Source of the DNA: an uncultured Clostridia bacterium
Lineage (GTDB): Bacteria > Bacillota > Clostridia > Christensenellales > Borkfalkiaceae
Length of the DNA: 17,737 nt
Assembly: GCA_934247855.1 (NCBI GenBank)
Contig: CAKQKA010000028.1
Location: 1 to 17,737, forward strand
Direction: 5' to 3'
How positions within the stretch are numbered: the stretch's first letter is position 1; each line of letters starts with the position of its first letter. The position numbers were made by a program, and so were the translations under genes. The notes under the pieces were generated by a model that saw nothing but the letters and a program-made list of their open reading frames with translations, ran no database searches and was not told the DNA's origin. Below are positions 5,864 through 12,772 of this stretch, piece after piece.

Positions 5864-7063
5864 CTATATGTTAATCTTCTTCTTTACAAGCAATACTGTT
5901 ACGGCACACGGAATGAGAAATATCATCCACGAAGAATTGAACGAAGACGCACAGCCATTTTCTTCGGATTGATTATCCAAACCCGAATTATCGGGAGCTG
6001 CGGTTGCTTTTCTTTCCATAACAACCGATTTTACCTCATCTTCAGCTGCCTGGCGTTTTGCTAATTCATCTTCTATCTTTTTCTCGAACTCCGCGTACTG
6101 TTTGTCGTACTCGGTTCTTATCATCGTTGCAACATCGGCATAACCGTCAGGCAATATTTCCCATATCGGAACCAACCCTTCATTGTTGTCACCATACCCA
6201 ACAACTACGTGCCGTGCATTTCCGCCAATCTCTTGTTTCATTTCGCTTAAACTTTTACCGATGACAGGCGGCAACCCTATGCTTCGATGATAGGATTGAT
6301 AACTTTTACCATACTTTTTAACGTATTCGCTATCATTTACGCCGTTTATTAAAGCGTCTCCGGCCAAAGCAATGAATTCATATTCATCCGCATCATCGAC
6401 ATGGAACTTAATAACATAATCCAATGTTTGACCATAATTAACGCTCCAGACGATATGCGTGCCGTAACTTTTAATAAATTCCGCAGCTGTAATAGTCCCC
6501 TCATTGAGATTATTAAGATCATTCAAAAAACTATCGGTATAGCAGTTTGCATACGTTCTTTGATCTGTACCGTTCACAACAGACATCGTGTTATGAATAT
6601 ATTTGATTTGTTCCAAGTAGTAAAATGAATAACCAATATAAGACGGAGAGGGATCAATATTCAGCAACGACAAATCGAATCTTGGCGCCATTTGGAAATG
6701 CGGAACTTTGAAGAGACCGTCTCCTATATATCCCGAAGATCGAGAAGTTTCGGACAATAATCTTTGCTTATTTTCAACGGTTAAATCATATAAGCCGGCA
6801 TTATCGAACACCGAATTCCCTGTATAACTCCCGATATCATCTGCCGTAATATAATTAACTCCGGCGCCAAGAACACGGCGGAGTTCCCGATCCATTTCGC
6901 CAAGGGTTTTATGACAATCGTCTTCAACACCGGCATCTTCTGCGGCTGCATATAAAACAGCGTCGTTTTCAACCGCAAAAGCGTTAATCGGTTTTTGCAA
7001 TACAACCGCAAAAGCCGAAAGCGCGATTATAAAGGCAGATAACGTTAGTAATTTTTTCTTCAT
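5864..7063 (-). CDS. Secreted, membrane-anchored MACPF (perforin-like) domain protein
   Basis: 399 residues. A signal peptide (KKK, hydrophobic run, AFA at 28-30) is followed by a MACPF domain. The family signature Y-G-T/S-H followed by glycine is seen as Tyr200-Gly-Thr-His203...Gly211 (YGTHIVWSVNYGQ), and the domain end as LVPIWEIL near 297. MACPF proteins insert beta-hairpins into membranes as oligomeric pores; some are non-lytic. Residues 316-350 are a charged, coiled-coil-like stretch. The C-terminus has a CASS junction (371-374), a hydrophobic segment (about 378-393) and KKK, a tripartite anchor like sorting signals in gut Clostridia. The usual second glycine of the signature is Gln here. 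The start has GAGGTGA upstream. It lies between two paralogues of an unknown protein. Confidence 0.88.
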   Translation of the reverse strand: MKKKLLTLSAFIIALSAFAVVLQKPINAFAVENDAVLYAAAEDAGVEDDCHKTLGEMDRELRRVLGAGVNYITADDIGSYTGNSVFDNAGLYDLTVENKQRLLSETSRSSGYIGDGLFKVPHFQMAPRFDLSLLNIDPSPSYIGYSFYYLEQIKYIHNTMSVVNGTDQRTYANCYTDSFLNDLNNLNEGTITAAEFIKSYGTHIVWSVNYGQTLDYVIKFHVDDADEYEFIALAGDALINGVNDSEYVKKYGKSYQSYHRSIGLPPVIGKSLSEMKQEIGGNARHVVVGYGDNNEGLVPIWEILPDGYADVATMIRTEYDKQYAEFEKKIEDELAKRQAAEDEVKSVVMERKATAAPDNSGLDNQSEENGCASSFNSSWMIFLIPCAVTVLLVKKKINI

Positions 7064-7131
7064 TGATTCACCTCAATTATTTATGTTCTTGCGCCGATTT
7101 GTTCATTCGAGCGGAACATCTCCGTACGATC

Positions 7132-7137
7132 ATTATA
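7132..7137 (-). promoter_or_regulatory. Proximal -10 box for the MACPF gene
   Basis: TATAAT on the minus strand, 70 bp before the start codon, inside TATGTTATAATG. The matching -35 region (AT-rich) is weak. The same 12-base context occurs again at 7265-7276. Confidence 0.45.
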
Positions 7138-7266
7138 ACATAGAAACGAAACAAAAATATATTTTTTTCGGCACAGTCGTTGCATTTGCGCTTGTTCTTT
7201 ACCAAACCGCCGTTTTCGCTCTAACACTGCACCCGTAAAATCTTGCAAGCAAGGTTCCTTGTTTAC

Positions 7267-7294
7267 ATTATAACATAAAAATGCTCGCTTGAAA
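7267..7294 (-). promoter_or_regulatory. Distal promoter for the MACPF gene
   Basis: TATAAT (7267-7272) with TTTTCA 17 bases upstream on the minus strand. Its leader (about 7080-7260) contains a CAAGG/CCTTG hairpin and no convincing gene. Two -10 boxes in the same 12-base context suggest tandem promoters. Confidence 0.4.
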
Positions 7295-7361
7295 ATGTTT
7301 TTTATCAATTTATATTATGACTTTAAAGAATATAAAAGCTATTAAACTGTCGCGCAAACCG

Positions 7362-7389
7362 GCGGCAACCGCCGTTAAACAGTTGCCGC
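7362..7389. repeat. Conserved hairpin in the 3' flank of the right paralogue gene
   Basis: GCGGCAAC (7362-7369) pairs with GTTGCCGC (7382-7389), as after the left paralogue. The roughly 120-bp flank around it is about 94% alike in both places, with changes outside the stem. Confidence 0.55.
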
Positions 7390-7443
7390 GCTGCTCATTT
7401 ACATTGCGCTATAAATTCAGTTCTTCAAACGTTATTTAGTTAC

Positions 7444-7983
7444 TTACTCCATATCGTCTTCGTAAATTGCAATACCCGGTATAAAGTGACCTAACGTTTT
7501 ATACAGTTCGTCAGAATATTTTCTTTCATTTATAATACCGGGATTCAAAAAATCGGCGATATAAACATTTTTACCGTCCCTCGATGTTACAAAGAAAATC
7601 AATTCTTTATTATACCCCCAGCCCCTTTTATTTTTTTCCTCAAGCGGAATATGATAAAACGAATAAAAATATTCTTCGGGAATAATTATTTCGGTAATAA
7701 ACTCTATAATTTTACAAGGCGGAGCTATTTCAAAATAATCGATCGGTGATTTATAATCGAAAATATCTTTTAAATGGCTATAAAAATAATCGAGATCGAT
7801 CTTTTTTGCGTTTACTTTTTCAAAAAGCAGTTTTTCCTGCTCGGCAATAGTTCTATAGCCTATCGGGTTTTCACCGCTTTGCTCTTTTTGAATAAGTTTT
7901 TTATCGTATTCGAGCATACGCTGTTGAATTATATCTATTTTCGACAGCTGTTGTCTTATACATTTTTCTATTTCTTTATCCAT
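7444..7983 (-). CDS. Unknown 179-aa protein, right paralogue beside the MACPF gene
   Basis: Not recognised. Paralogue of the protein at 5202-5744, with the same first 67 residues and the same last 14 or so. About 26 differences are spread between residues 68 and 166, including one single-residue deletion near 122 and the swap of NDGIVRER for NPGIINER. It ends EDDME. No signal peptide. GGAG lies 6 bases before the ATG. It stands immediately upstream of the MACPF gene, with about 380 bp between that holds its conserved 3' flank and the MACPF promoters. It could be expressed from the lipoprotein promoter at 8657-8685. Protein-level function is unknown. Confidence 0.8.
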   Translation of the reverse strand: MDKEIEKCIRQQLSKIDIIQQRMLEYDKKLIQKEQSGENPIGYRTIAEQEKLLFEKVNAKKIDLDYFYSHLKDIFDYKSPIDYFEIAPPCKIIEFITEIIIPEEYFYSFYHIPLEEKNKRGWGYNKELIFFVTSRDGKNVYIADFLNPGIINERKYSDELYKTLGHFIPGIAIYEDDME

Positions 7984-8011
7984 AAATTCTCCATAATCAG
8001 GTTACGATAAA

Positions 8012-8035
8012 TCATCCGTTTCGGATATTTTTCAT
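8012..8035 (-). CDS. Possible 7-codon mini-ORF with a strong ribosome site
   Basis: AAAAGGAGT (8041-8049) sits 5-6 bases before ATG, which opens MKNIRNG and a stop. It lies between the lipoprotein gene and the right paralogue gene. ATCCG-AAA-CGGAT inside it can form a small hairpin. It may be a leader peptide or the start of a gene lost when the paralogue block arrived. No equivalent precedes the left paralogue. Confidence 0.3.
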   Translation of the reverse strand: MKNIRNG

Positions 8036-8069
8036 GTTTGACTCCTTTTAATTTTCGTTTGTAAAAATT

Positions 8070-8606
8070 TTACTGCTTAATATCAGATTGTGTCGACCAT
8101 AGACTAATACTATAGTAACAGGCTTTATCTCCTATACTAAAAGATATTCGAAGAGAACGATAACTCGGGCAAAAAATAATGCTCCCTATATTATAATTTT
8201 TTTCTTGGTCTACAGCATCAAAGTAATATGTGGGAGCGTGAGGTCCGTTATTTGTATTTGACTTATACAAAAAGTCTATGTGGCGATACTCGTTTAATTC
8301 AATATCATACAAATAAACGTTGAACGAAAAATACGAATCGTCCGGCTCCCTTGTAAAATCGCTGACTACGTTTACTTTTTTTGCTTTGTCGTATGCTTGC
8401 TTATCAATTTTGCGCAATTCTAATCTTACGTTAGAAATAAAATTACATAGTTCTTCTTCGGTAGATTCTTTTTGAAAATTATCACGTTTTTCAAGAATAT
8501 AATCACCCTCTTGCATAGGTGGATTGCTATGCCCGAAGCAGCCGAAACTGCACAAACTAATAACAACCAGCACCCATGTCAATAACAATTTAAGGTTATG
8601 CACCAT
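8070..8606 (-). CDS. Small predicted lipoprotein of unknown function
   Basis: 178 residues. An N-terminal hydrophobic stretch ends LCSFGC (Cys23), a loose lipobox; lipid attachment is likely but not certain. The mature part is a mixed acidic domain with a Tyr/Phe-rich second half (SYFSFNVYLYDIELNEY, GPHAPTYYFDAV). No family recognised. The ATG at 8604-8606 is chosen because AGGAGG (8612-8617) precedes it with good spacing; an upstream in-frame ATG would place that site inside the gene. It has its own consensus promoter and leads the accessory cluster of two paralogues and the MACPF gene. If it is surface-anchored it is a better-placed candidate for protection from an extracellular pore than the cytoplasmic paralogues; this is inference. 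Confidence 0.75.
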   Translation of the reverse strand: MVHNLKLLLTWVLVVISLCSFGCFGHSNPPMQEGDYILEKRDNFQKESTEEELCNFISNVRLELRKIDKQAYDKAKKVNVVSDFTREPDDSYFSFNVYLYDIELNEYRHIDFLYKSNTNNGPHAPTYYFDAVDQEKNYNIGSIIFCPSYRSLRISFSIGDKACYYSISLWSTQSDIKQ

Positions 8607-8656
8607 ATAATCCTCCTGCATAAAGTATGCGAAAAATACTATTCTTTCGTGAGCGT

Positions 8657-8685
8657 ATTATATAATAAAACACCATGTTTGTCAA
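8657..8685 (-). promoter_or_regulatory. Consensus promoter of the small lipoprotein gene
   Basis: TTGACA (8680-8685), 17-base spacer and TATAAT (8657-8662) on the minus strand, both boxes perfect. It gives a leader of about 45 nt. Confidence 0.85.
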
Positions 8686-8853
8686 TATTGTTCTTAAAAA
8701 ATGTAAATCGTGCTTCAGAACCAATAATTAAATGTTGCCTTGCTTTTTCCTCCTTATAAAAATCTACGAAAAGTTGAATACAAAGTTTCTTCTCAAGTAG
8801 AGGACGGCACAACTTTTTTGACAACATATTCGTAAAATAGTCAGCACTACACT

Positions 8854-8879
8854 AAAAACCCCGCTATAGGTCGATTATC
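8854..8879 (+). repeat. Dispersed 26-bp word, copy 2 (inside a terminator)
   Basis: AAAA, ACCCCGC, TATAGGTCGATTATC. The AAAA and GC-rich part form one arm of the terminator at 8855-8898, and the TATAGGTC part fills its loop. Confidence 0.75.
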
Positions 8880-8898
8880 GATACTTTAGCGGGGTTTT
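8855..8898 (-). terminator. Terminator of the GT8/acyltransferase operon, with a 20-nt loop
   Basis: AAAACCCCGCTA (8855-8866) and TAGCGGGGTTTT (8887-8898) are perfect 12-base complements, with a U-run on the minus strand. It lies 20 bp after the stop of the GT8-PlsC gene. The loop is 20 nt, larger than usual, and contains the dispersed word. Confidence 0.9.
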
Positions 8899-8918
8899 AT
8901 TTGCTTAAAAATAATTGT

Positions 8919-10706
8919 TTACACGCCGACTATTACGAGTTCGCCGTTTTTATCTTCGCAGTTAAACCTGAGAGGAATGCCGTACGCCGATTGATAGCAA
9001 TCCTTCCAACAAAGTTCGTTTAACTCTTTCATACGGGAAGCGTTTTCGCCGCGAGTGAGCGACGGATCGGGATAAATCGGCTTGTCGATATGCACGGTGT
9101 ACTCCTGTACGGGGAAGCCGTCCTCGCCGATGACGTCTCCGTCGCGCATGGTTATAAAGCAAGGAATTACCGGCACGTTGTTTGCCGCCGCAAACGAAAA
9201 CGCACCCTTTTTGAGCGGCTTGGGTTTGCGATAATTCCACCACATGCTTTGTTCGGCATAGACAAGAATGAACCCTTTATCATCAAGAATTTTACCGACC
9301 GCTTCGGTCATTTTTCGCATATTTTTATAGTCGGATGACAGCGGCAACGTGTTGCAGTTGCGCATTAAAAACCCATAAAAACCACCGAACGAGGTATAGT
9401 TACCCTCGCGGATTATGCGATAAAACTTATGCTTTTTCACGTCGCATTTTTCGTAAACCATTTGCATGATAAAACTGTCGAACGCGTTGAAATGATTGCA
9501 GGTGATAATCGCGCCGCCGTTTACAGAGCGGAGATTTTCCACACCGACGATATCACGCACAATGAGTTTTTTCGTGCGGAGAATGGAGTTGAGATACCAC
9601 CTTGCCACAGCGAACGCCGTTTTGGACTTGATTTTGCTCGACAGTTTTTCATAAGCGAAATCCACGCCGTCTGGCAGCGGTTTTGTGGGCGGATCGTCTT
9701 CGACGTCCACGTCGAAAACGCCGTCGGCTTCGAGCGCGTTGATCTTTTCAAGCACTTTTACCCGCCCTTCGTCCTGATATTTTCTTAATTTTTTCAAATA
9801 TCCGTCCCCGCGTGAAATCTCGCTTTCGGCAAGTTTTTTAAGATTTATTCCGCACTGCTCGTCGTTTAATCTTTGCTCGTCGGTATACCCGTCCGCAACC
9901 GCTTTAATCTCGCCGTAAAATTCAGTGAGTTCGGCATACTTGAAGAAATACCCGCCGAACGGACAATCGGGGTAATGCCATGGCTTGCTCGTCATAATAT
10001 AATGGAAAATCGCGACTTCGCTTTCGGCAACGGGTATTCCGTTAAAAATCTCGGCATTCCACTTGGGATCGAGCAGTTTTACTCTGTCTTTGCAGAGTAC
10101 GTTAAGATAGTCCTCGTCCTGCGTAACGGCAAAATTATAAAAATTCAATAGCGACGAAAACCCGCAAAGGATATTCTTTTTACGAAAAGCACTGCAATTT
10201 ATCAGCAATACCCCCGCATTGAAATACGCATAGCGATCGATTCCGACGACTTTTTCTACGTAATCGCCGAAAACTTTTTCCTCCGTCATAACGCGCTCGT
10301 TCACCGCGCCGACGAGATTATCTTTAATGTCTGTATCGTAAAGCTGAGAAATATCGCCGGTTACCACGGTATCGGCGTCGATATAAATCGCTTTGTCGTA
10401 ATGCGGAAACATATCTGCGATGAACATACGGAAATATGTGGTTTTCGAGTAATAATCGCGTAGCGGCAGCCTTGCCGAAAGCCGACCGAGATACCCGCTT
10501 ACGTCGTCGAACGAAATCTCGGCGTTGGGCGTTCTGAGCGCAAAGAATTTTTCTTTTGTGTTATCGCTCACATCGGTGATTAAAACGTGTATTTTATAAA
10601 AGCGGGTTTTATCCGCATTTGCAAGCAGTGATTTAAGTGATACCGCCGCATACTTTATGAACGGCTCGTCGCAAGCATAAAAAATCGGAATTGTTTTGTT
10701 TTTCAT
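8919..10706 (-). CDS. Fused GT8 glycosyltransferase / PlsC-type acyltransferase
   Basis: 595 residues with two domains. Residues 1-270 are a GT8 retaining glycosyltransferase: IPIFYACDE at the start, the metal-binding Asp110-Ala-Asp112 (YIDADTVV), AGVLLIN, and His235 before KPWHYP. A charged linker (about 275-345) leads to a PlsC/lysophosphatidate-type acyltransferase (about 378-575) with Asn404-His405-x4-Asp410 (NHFNAFD). The usual PEGTR is replaced by YAEQS near 483. No transmembrane helix is obvious. AGGAGG precedes the ATG. It is the last gene of an operon after separate acyltransferase and GT8 genes. Likely role: making an acylated glycolipid for the membrane or cell wall; the sugar and acceptor are unknown. 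Confidence 0.9.
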   Translation of the reverse strand: MKNKTIPIFYACDEPFIKYAAVSLKSLLANADKTRFYKIHVLITDVSDNTKEKFFALRTPNAEISFDDVSGYLGRLSARLPLRDYYSKTTYFRMFIADMFPHYDKAIYIDADTVVTGDISQLYDTDIKDNLVGAVNERVMTEEKVFGDYVEKVVGIDRYAYFNAGVLLINCSAFRKKNILCGFSSLLNFYNFAVTQDEDYLNVLCKDRVKLLDPKWNAEIFNGIPVAESEVAIFHYIMTSKPWHYPDCPFGGYFFKYAELTEFYGEIKAVADGYTDEQRLNDEQCGINLKKLAESEISRGDGYLKKLRKYQDEGRVKVLEKINALEADGVFDVDVEDDPPTKPLPDGVDFAYEKLSSKIKSKTAFAVARWYLNSILRTKKLIVRDIVGVENLRSVNGGAIITCNHFNAFDSFIMQMVYEKCDVKKHKFYRIIREGNYTSFGGFYGFLMRNCNTLPLSSDYKNMRKMTEAVGKILDDKGFILVYAEQSMWWNYRKPKPLKKGAFSFAAANNVPVIPCFITMRDGDVIGEDGFPVQEYTVHIDKPIYPDPSLTRGENASRMKELNELCWKDCYQSAYGIPLRFNCEDKNGELVIVGV

Positions 10707-10737
10707 GAAAAAGCCTCCTTGTGTAAAAGTATTTACT

Positions 10738-10755
10738 CGCCCTGTTTTTCGGGCG
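10738..10755. other. Small intercistronic hairpin between the GT8 and fusion genes
   Basis: CGCCC (10738-10742) pairs with GGGCG (10751-10755) in the 54-bp gap. No U-run follows on the minus strand, so it is not a terminator; it could protect the upstream message end. Confidence 0.35.
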
Positions 10756-10760
10756 TGCGT

Positions 10761-11585
10761 TTATTTATTTTCGAGCATAGCTTTGTAATGCAAATATTCT
10801 TCGTAAATATCATCGAAAGCATGGTAGCGGAAAACCTTATGTACTTTATCCACCTGCCATTGCTTGATATTGTCGGTGTGCGGATACGGCAGCCAGAACA
10901 GCCGCTTGCTGAAATGCCGCACAACCGTGTGTTTGTGCAAAAACTTCTGATCGTTAAACTTTTGCGGCAGCAGTTTTTTGCGCGTAGTGCTTCGTATAAT
11001 CGCGCTCTGATCGGCGAACACAAGTTTTTTGGTGCAAATCAGTTTGCGCGCCTTTTCAAACAACCCCGTTTGCCTGATCTTTTTCATATTGAGCAGCAGC
11101 ACGCCCGCATTTATGTAATCGTATCTGATCAGATATTTGCCGTAATGGTCGTTCGCCGCGGCGTACTCGTAATCGGTTACGTCTATATCGTAAAGCAAAC
11201 GCGCGTCGCGGTTGAACATAATGTCTGCGTCCAGATACAAAACTTTATCCGGTATTTCGGGAATAAGATCGGCAAAAAGTCTGATGAGCGTATACGGCGA
11301 ACAGTACGCCGTTTCATTCGGCGAACCCGCAAAATTTTCCTCGTAAAGCTGCGTTACGTCAACTTTTTTCACTCTGCTTTCCGGATTGTATTTTCTTAAA
11401 ACATTTTGCAAAAAGTCGACCTCCGAGTCGGTTATCGGCACATAGTCGGCTTTTATGCGCGACACGTCCATAGTAAACAGAAACACATTAAGCCGCACGT
11501 TTTCGCTTGTGCGTTTAACTATGGAAAGCAAACACGTAAGCACTCCGTCGAATACTTTCGTGTTGCCGCAAAACAGTAAATTCAT
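10761..11585 (-). CDS. GT8-family glycosyltransferase
   Basis: 274 residues. The DxD motif is Asp119-Ala-Asp121 (LYLDADIMFNRD). SPYTLIRLFADLIPE before it and YINAGVLLLNMKKIR after it are typical of GT8 (LgtC/glycogenin type), which transfer sugars from UDP-sugars with retention of configuration. The C-terminus (HFSKRLFWLPYPH) has the basic, aromatic character of membrane-attached members. It overlaps the upstream acyltransferase gene by 4 bp (ATGA), so the two are translationally coupled. Acceptor unknown; the operon context suggests a lipid. Confidence 0.88.
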   Translation of the reverse strand: MNLLFCGNTKVFDGVLTCLLSIVKRTSENVRLNVFLFTMDVSRIKADYVPITDSEVDFLQNVLRKYNPESRVKKVDVTQLYEENFAGSPNETAYCSPYTLIRLFADLIPEIPDKVLYLDADIMFNRDARLLYDIDVTDYEYAAANDHYGKYLIRYDYINAGVLLLNMKKIRQTGLFEKARKLICTKKLVFADQSAIIRSTTRKKLLPQKFNDQKFLHKHTVVRHFSKRLFWLPYPHTDNIKQWQVDKVHKVFRYHAFDDIYEEYLHYKAMLENK

Positions 11586-12364
11586 TCCTTTTCCTCTCTC
11601 TTTTTATAAACTATTCCGTCGTAGTCGGAAAGCGCGGCACGCTTTTCCATGGCGCAAAACACCTCGTCGCGCAGTTTTTTTCGCGCTTCGCCAACGGGCA
11701 GCGTGCGGTCGCAATAAAACGGTCCGTCCACAAAAGCGGTCATTTTCGGCGTTTTTCTGTGTTTTCGTTTGGTGTAAACGTTGGTAAAACAAAACACGGG
11801 CTTGTCGTATTTTATCGGATAACGGAAGGACGCATCCTTAAAATTTCTTATAAACGTGCACATAGGCCAGATATGAGCCTCGGGGTAAATGCAAATTACA
11901 GCATTTTGCTTGCATCTCTTTTCCATTGCAGCAAGAAAATTTCTCGTCGCCTTTTCGTCGTCGGGCAGCGGCAGCGCACCTATGTACGGCGTTATTTTGC
12001 CGAGCACAGGCATAGAAACATTGGCGGCATGCACCACAACGTATACATTTTTCGGAAATACTACCATTGTGGGAACGTATGGATCGGCGTCGGCGGCGGT
12101 ATGGTTTGCATAGATAAAACAACCCTCTTTCGCTTTTTTCAACGCTTTTTTGTTCTTTATCGAAAACCCGTATTTGATTTTGAGATACAAATAGCTTATC
12201 GGCATAAAGATAATGCGGTACATAAAAAACGAATAGATCCGCGCAAAAAATCCGTCGCGAACGTATTTATAATTGCCGTCGATCCGTTTTGCCTTAATTT
12301 TCGCTTTGGAAAATTCGTCGTTTTGCTCGTCGTCGTAATATATTATCTGCTGCTTTTTGTTCAT
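11582..12364 (-). CDS. PlsC-like 1-acyl-glycerol-phosphate acyltransferase family protein
   Basis: 260 residues. Family features: a hydrophobic, basic N-terminal segment (FFMYRIIFMPISYLYLKIKYG), the acyltransferase block FIYANHTAADADPYVP, and the downstream CIYPEAHIWP in the place of the PEGTR block. The catalytic spacing is His88-x5-Asp94 (with Asp92 also present) rather than the textbook His-x4-Asp; a variant seen in related Clostridial proteins as far as I recall. The ATG at 12362-12364 is preferred to a longer frame opening with TTG. It heads the operon and overlaps the next gene by 4 bp. Probably acylates a glycerol- or sugar-based lipid precursor. Confidence 0.82.
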   Translation of the reverse strand: MNKKQQIIYYDDEQNDEFSKAKIKAKRIDGNYKYVRDGFFARIYSFFMYRIIFMPISYLYLKIKYGFSIKNKKALKKAKEGCFIYANHTAADADPYVPTMVVFPKNVYVVVHAANVSMPVLGKITPYIGALPLPDDEKATRNFLAAMEKRCKQNAVICIYPEAHIWPMCTFIRNFKDASFRYPIKYDKPVFCFTNVYTKRKHRKTPKMTAFVDGPFYCDRTLPVGEARKKLRDEVFCAMEKRAALSDYDGIVYKKREEKE

Positions 12365-12404
12365 TCCGCAACCTGTCCTCAAACTGATTTCGATTTAATT
12401 ATTA

Positions 12405-12435
12405 TGCAAAATCAACTAAAATGTAAAGCAAAATC
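12405..12435 (-). promoter_or_regulatory. Possible promoter of the acyltransferase-GT8 operon
   Basis: Minus strand TTTACA, then TAATAA about 17 bases downstream (or CATAAT at 15), in an AT-rich stretch 40-70 bp before the start codon. Both boxes are imperfect. Confidence 0.35.
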
Positions 12436-12458
12436 GCTATACAACACTATATATCGGC

Positions 12459-12571
12459 TTTACCGTTTTGGCAAATTATTCTACACCCCTATAAAAGCCG
12501 CTCTACCGCACGATTTACCGTTCTACCGCAGCAAGAATCGCCCTCTACCGTATAAAAAAACGGCTCTACCG
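12459..12571. repeat. Cluster of TCTACCG / CGGTAGA words
   Basis: TCTACCG occurs at 12502, 12522, 12544 and 12565, with near copies TTTACCG at 12459 and 12514. The last is part of the pyrG terminator stem. It lies upstream of the acyltransferase operon promoter, so a multi-site operator is possible; spacing is irregular (8-22 bp). Confidence 0.45.
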
Positions 12572-12584
12572 TGAGTAGAGTCGT
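12553..12584 (-). terminator. Rho-independent terminator downstream of pyrG
   Basis: ACGGCTCTAC (12560-12569) and GTAGAGTCGT (12575-12584) pair with one G-U around a 5-nt loop, followed on the minus strand by seven T residues. It lies 190 bp after the pyrG stop. Confidence 0.8.
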
Positions 12585-12603
12585 TCAAAATCGCTTATAT
12601 TAT

Positions 12604-12631
12604 CTTGTATTTTGCATGCGCAAAATACAAG
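12604..12631. repeat. 28-bp perfect palindrome in the pyrG 3' region
   Basis: CTTGTATTTTGC (12604-12615), ATGC, GCAAAATACAAG (12620-12631): a 12-bp perfect stem, or a 28-bp dyad as DNA. There is no U-run. The rest of 12632-12772 holds nothing I recognise. Confidence 0.75.
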
Positions 12632-12772
12632 CGTTCTATTACCGTTATGCCAATCGAGGCAACTAACGAAAATGCGCAAACCGAAAGATTTTTATCCGAT
12701 GCCAGACAAGAGTAATACGAACCCCGCCAAAACGTCGAATTTTTTTCGCGCGTTTTACCGAATATATACGAA

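Noticed and set aside
7081..7308. 75-codon minus-strand ORF upstream of the MACPF gene
   Set aside because: It spans both predicted MACPF promoters; its repeated FLCYN arises from the duplicated -10 context, not from protein repeats.
8639..8827. 62-codon minus-strand ORF ahead of the lipoprotein gene
   Set aside because: No ribosome binding site before its ATG, it overlaps the consensus lipoprotein promoter, and the protein shows no recognisable features.
10719..12574. Long plus-strand ORFs opposite the GT8 and acyltransferase genes (10719-11399, 11759-12574)
   Set aside because: They are antisense to genes with clear catalytic motifs and show no motifs or start sites of their own.
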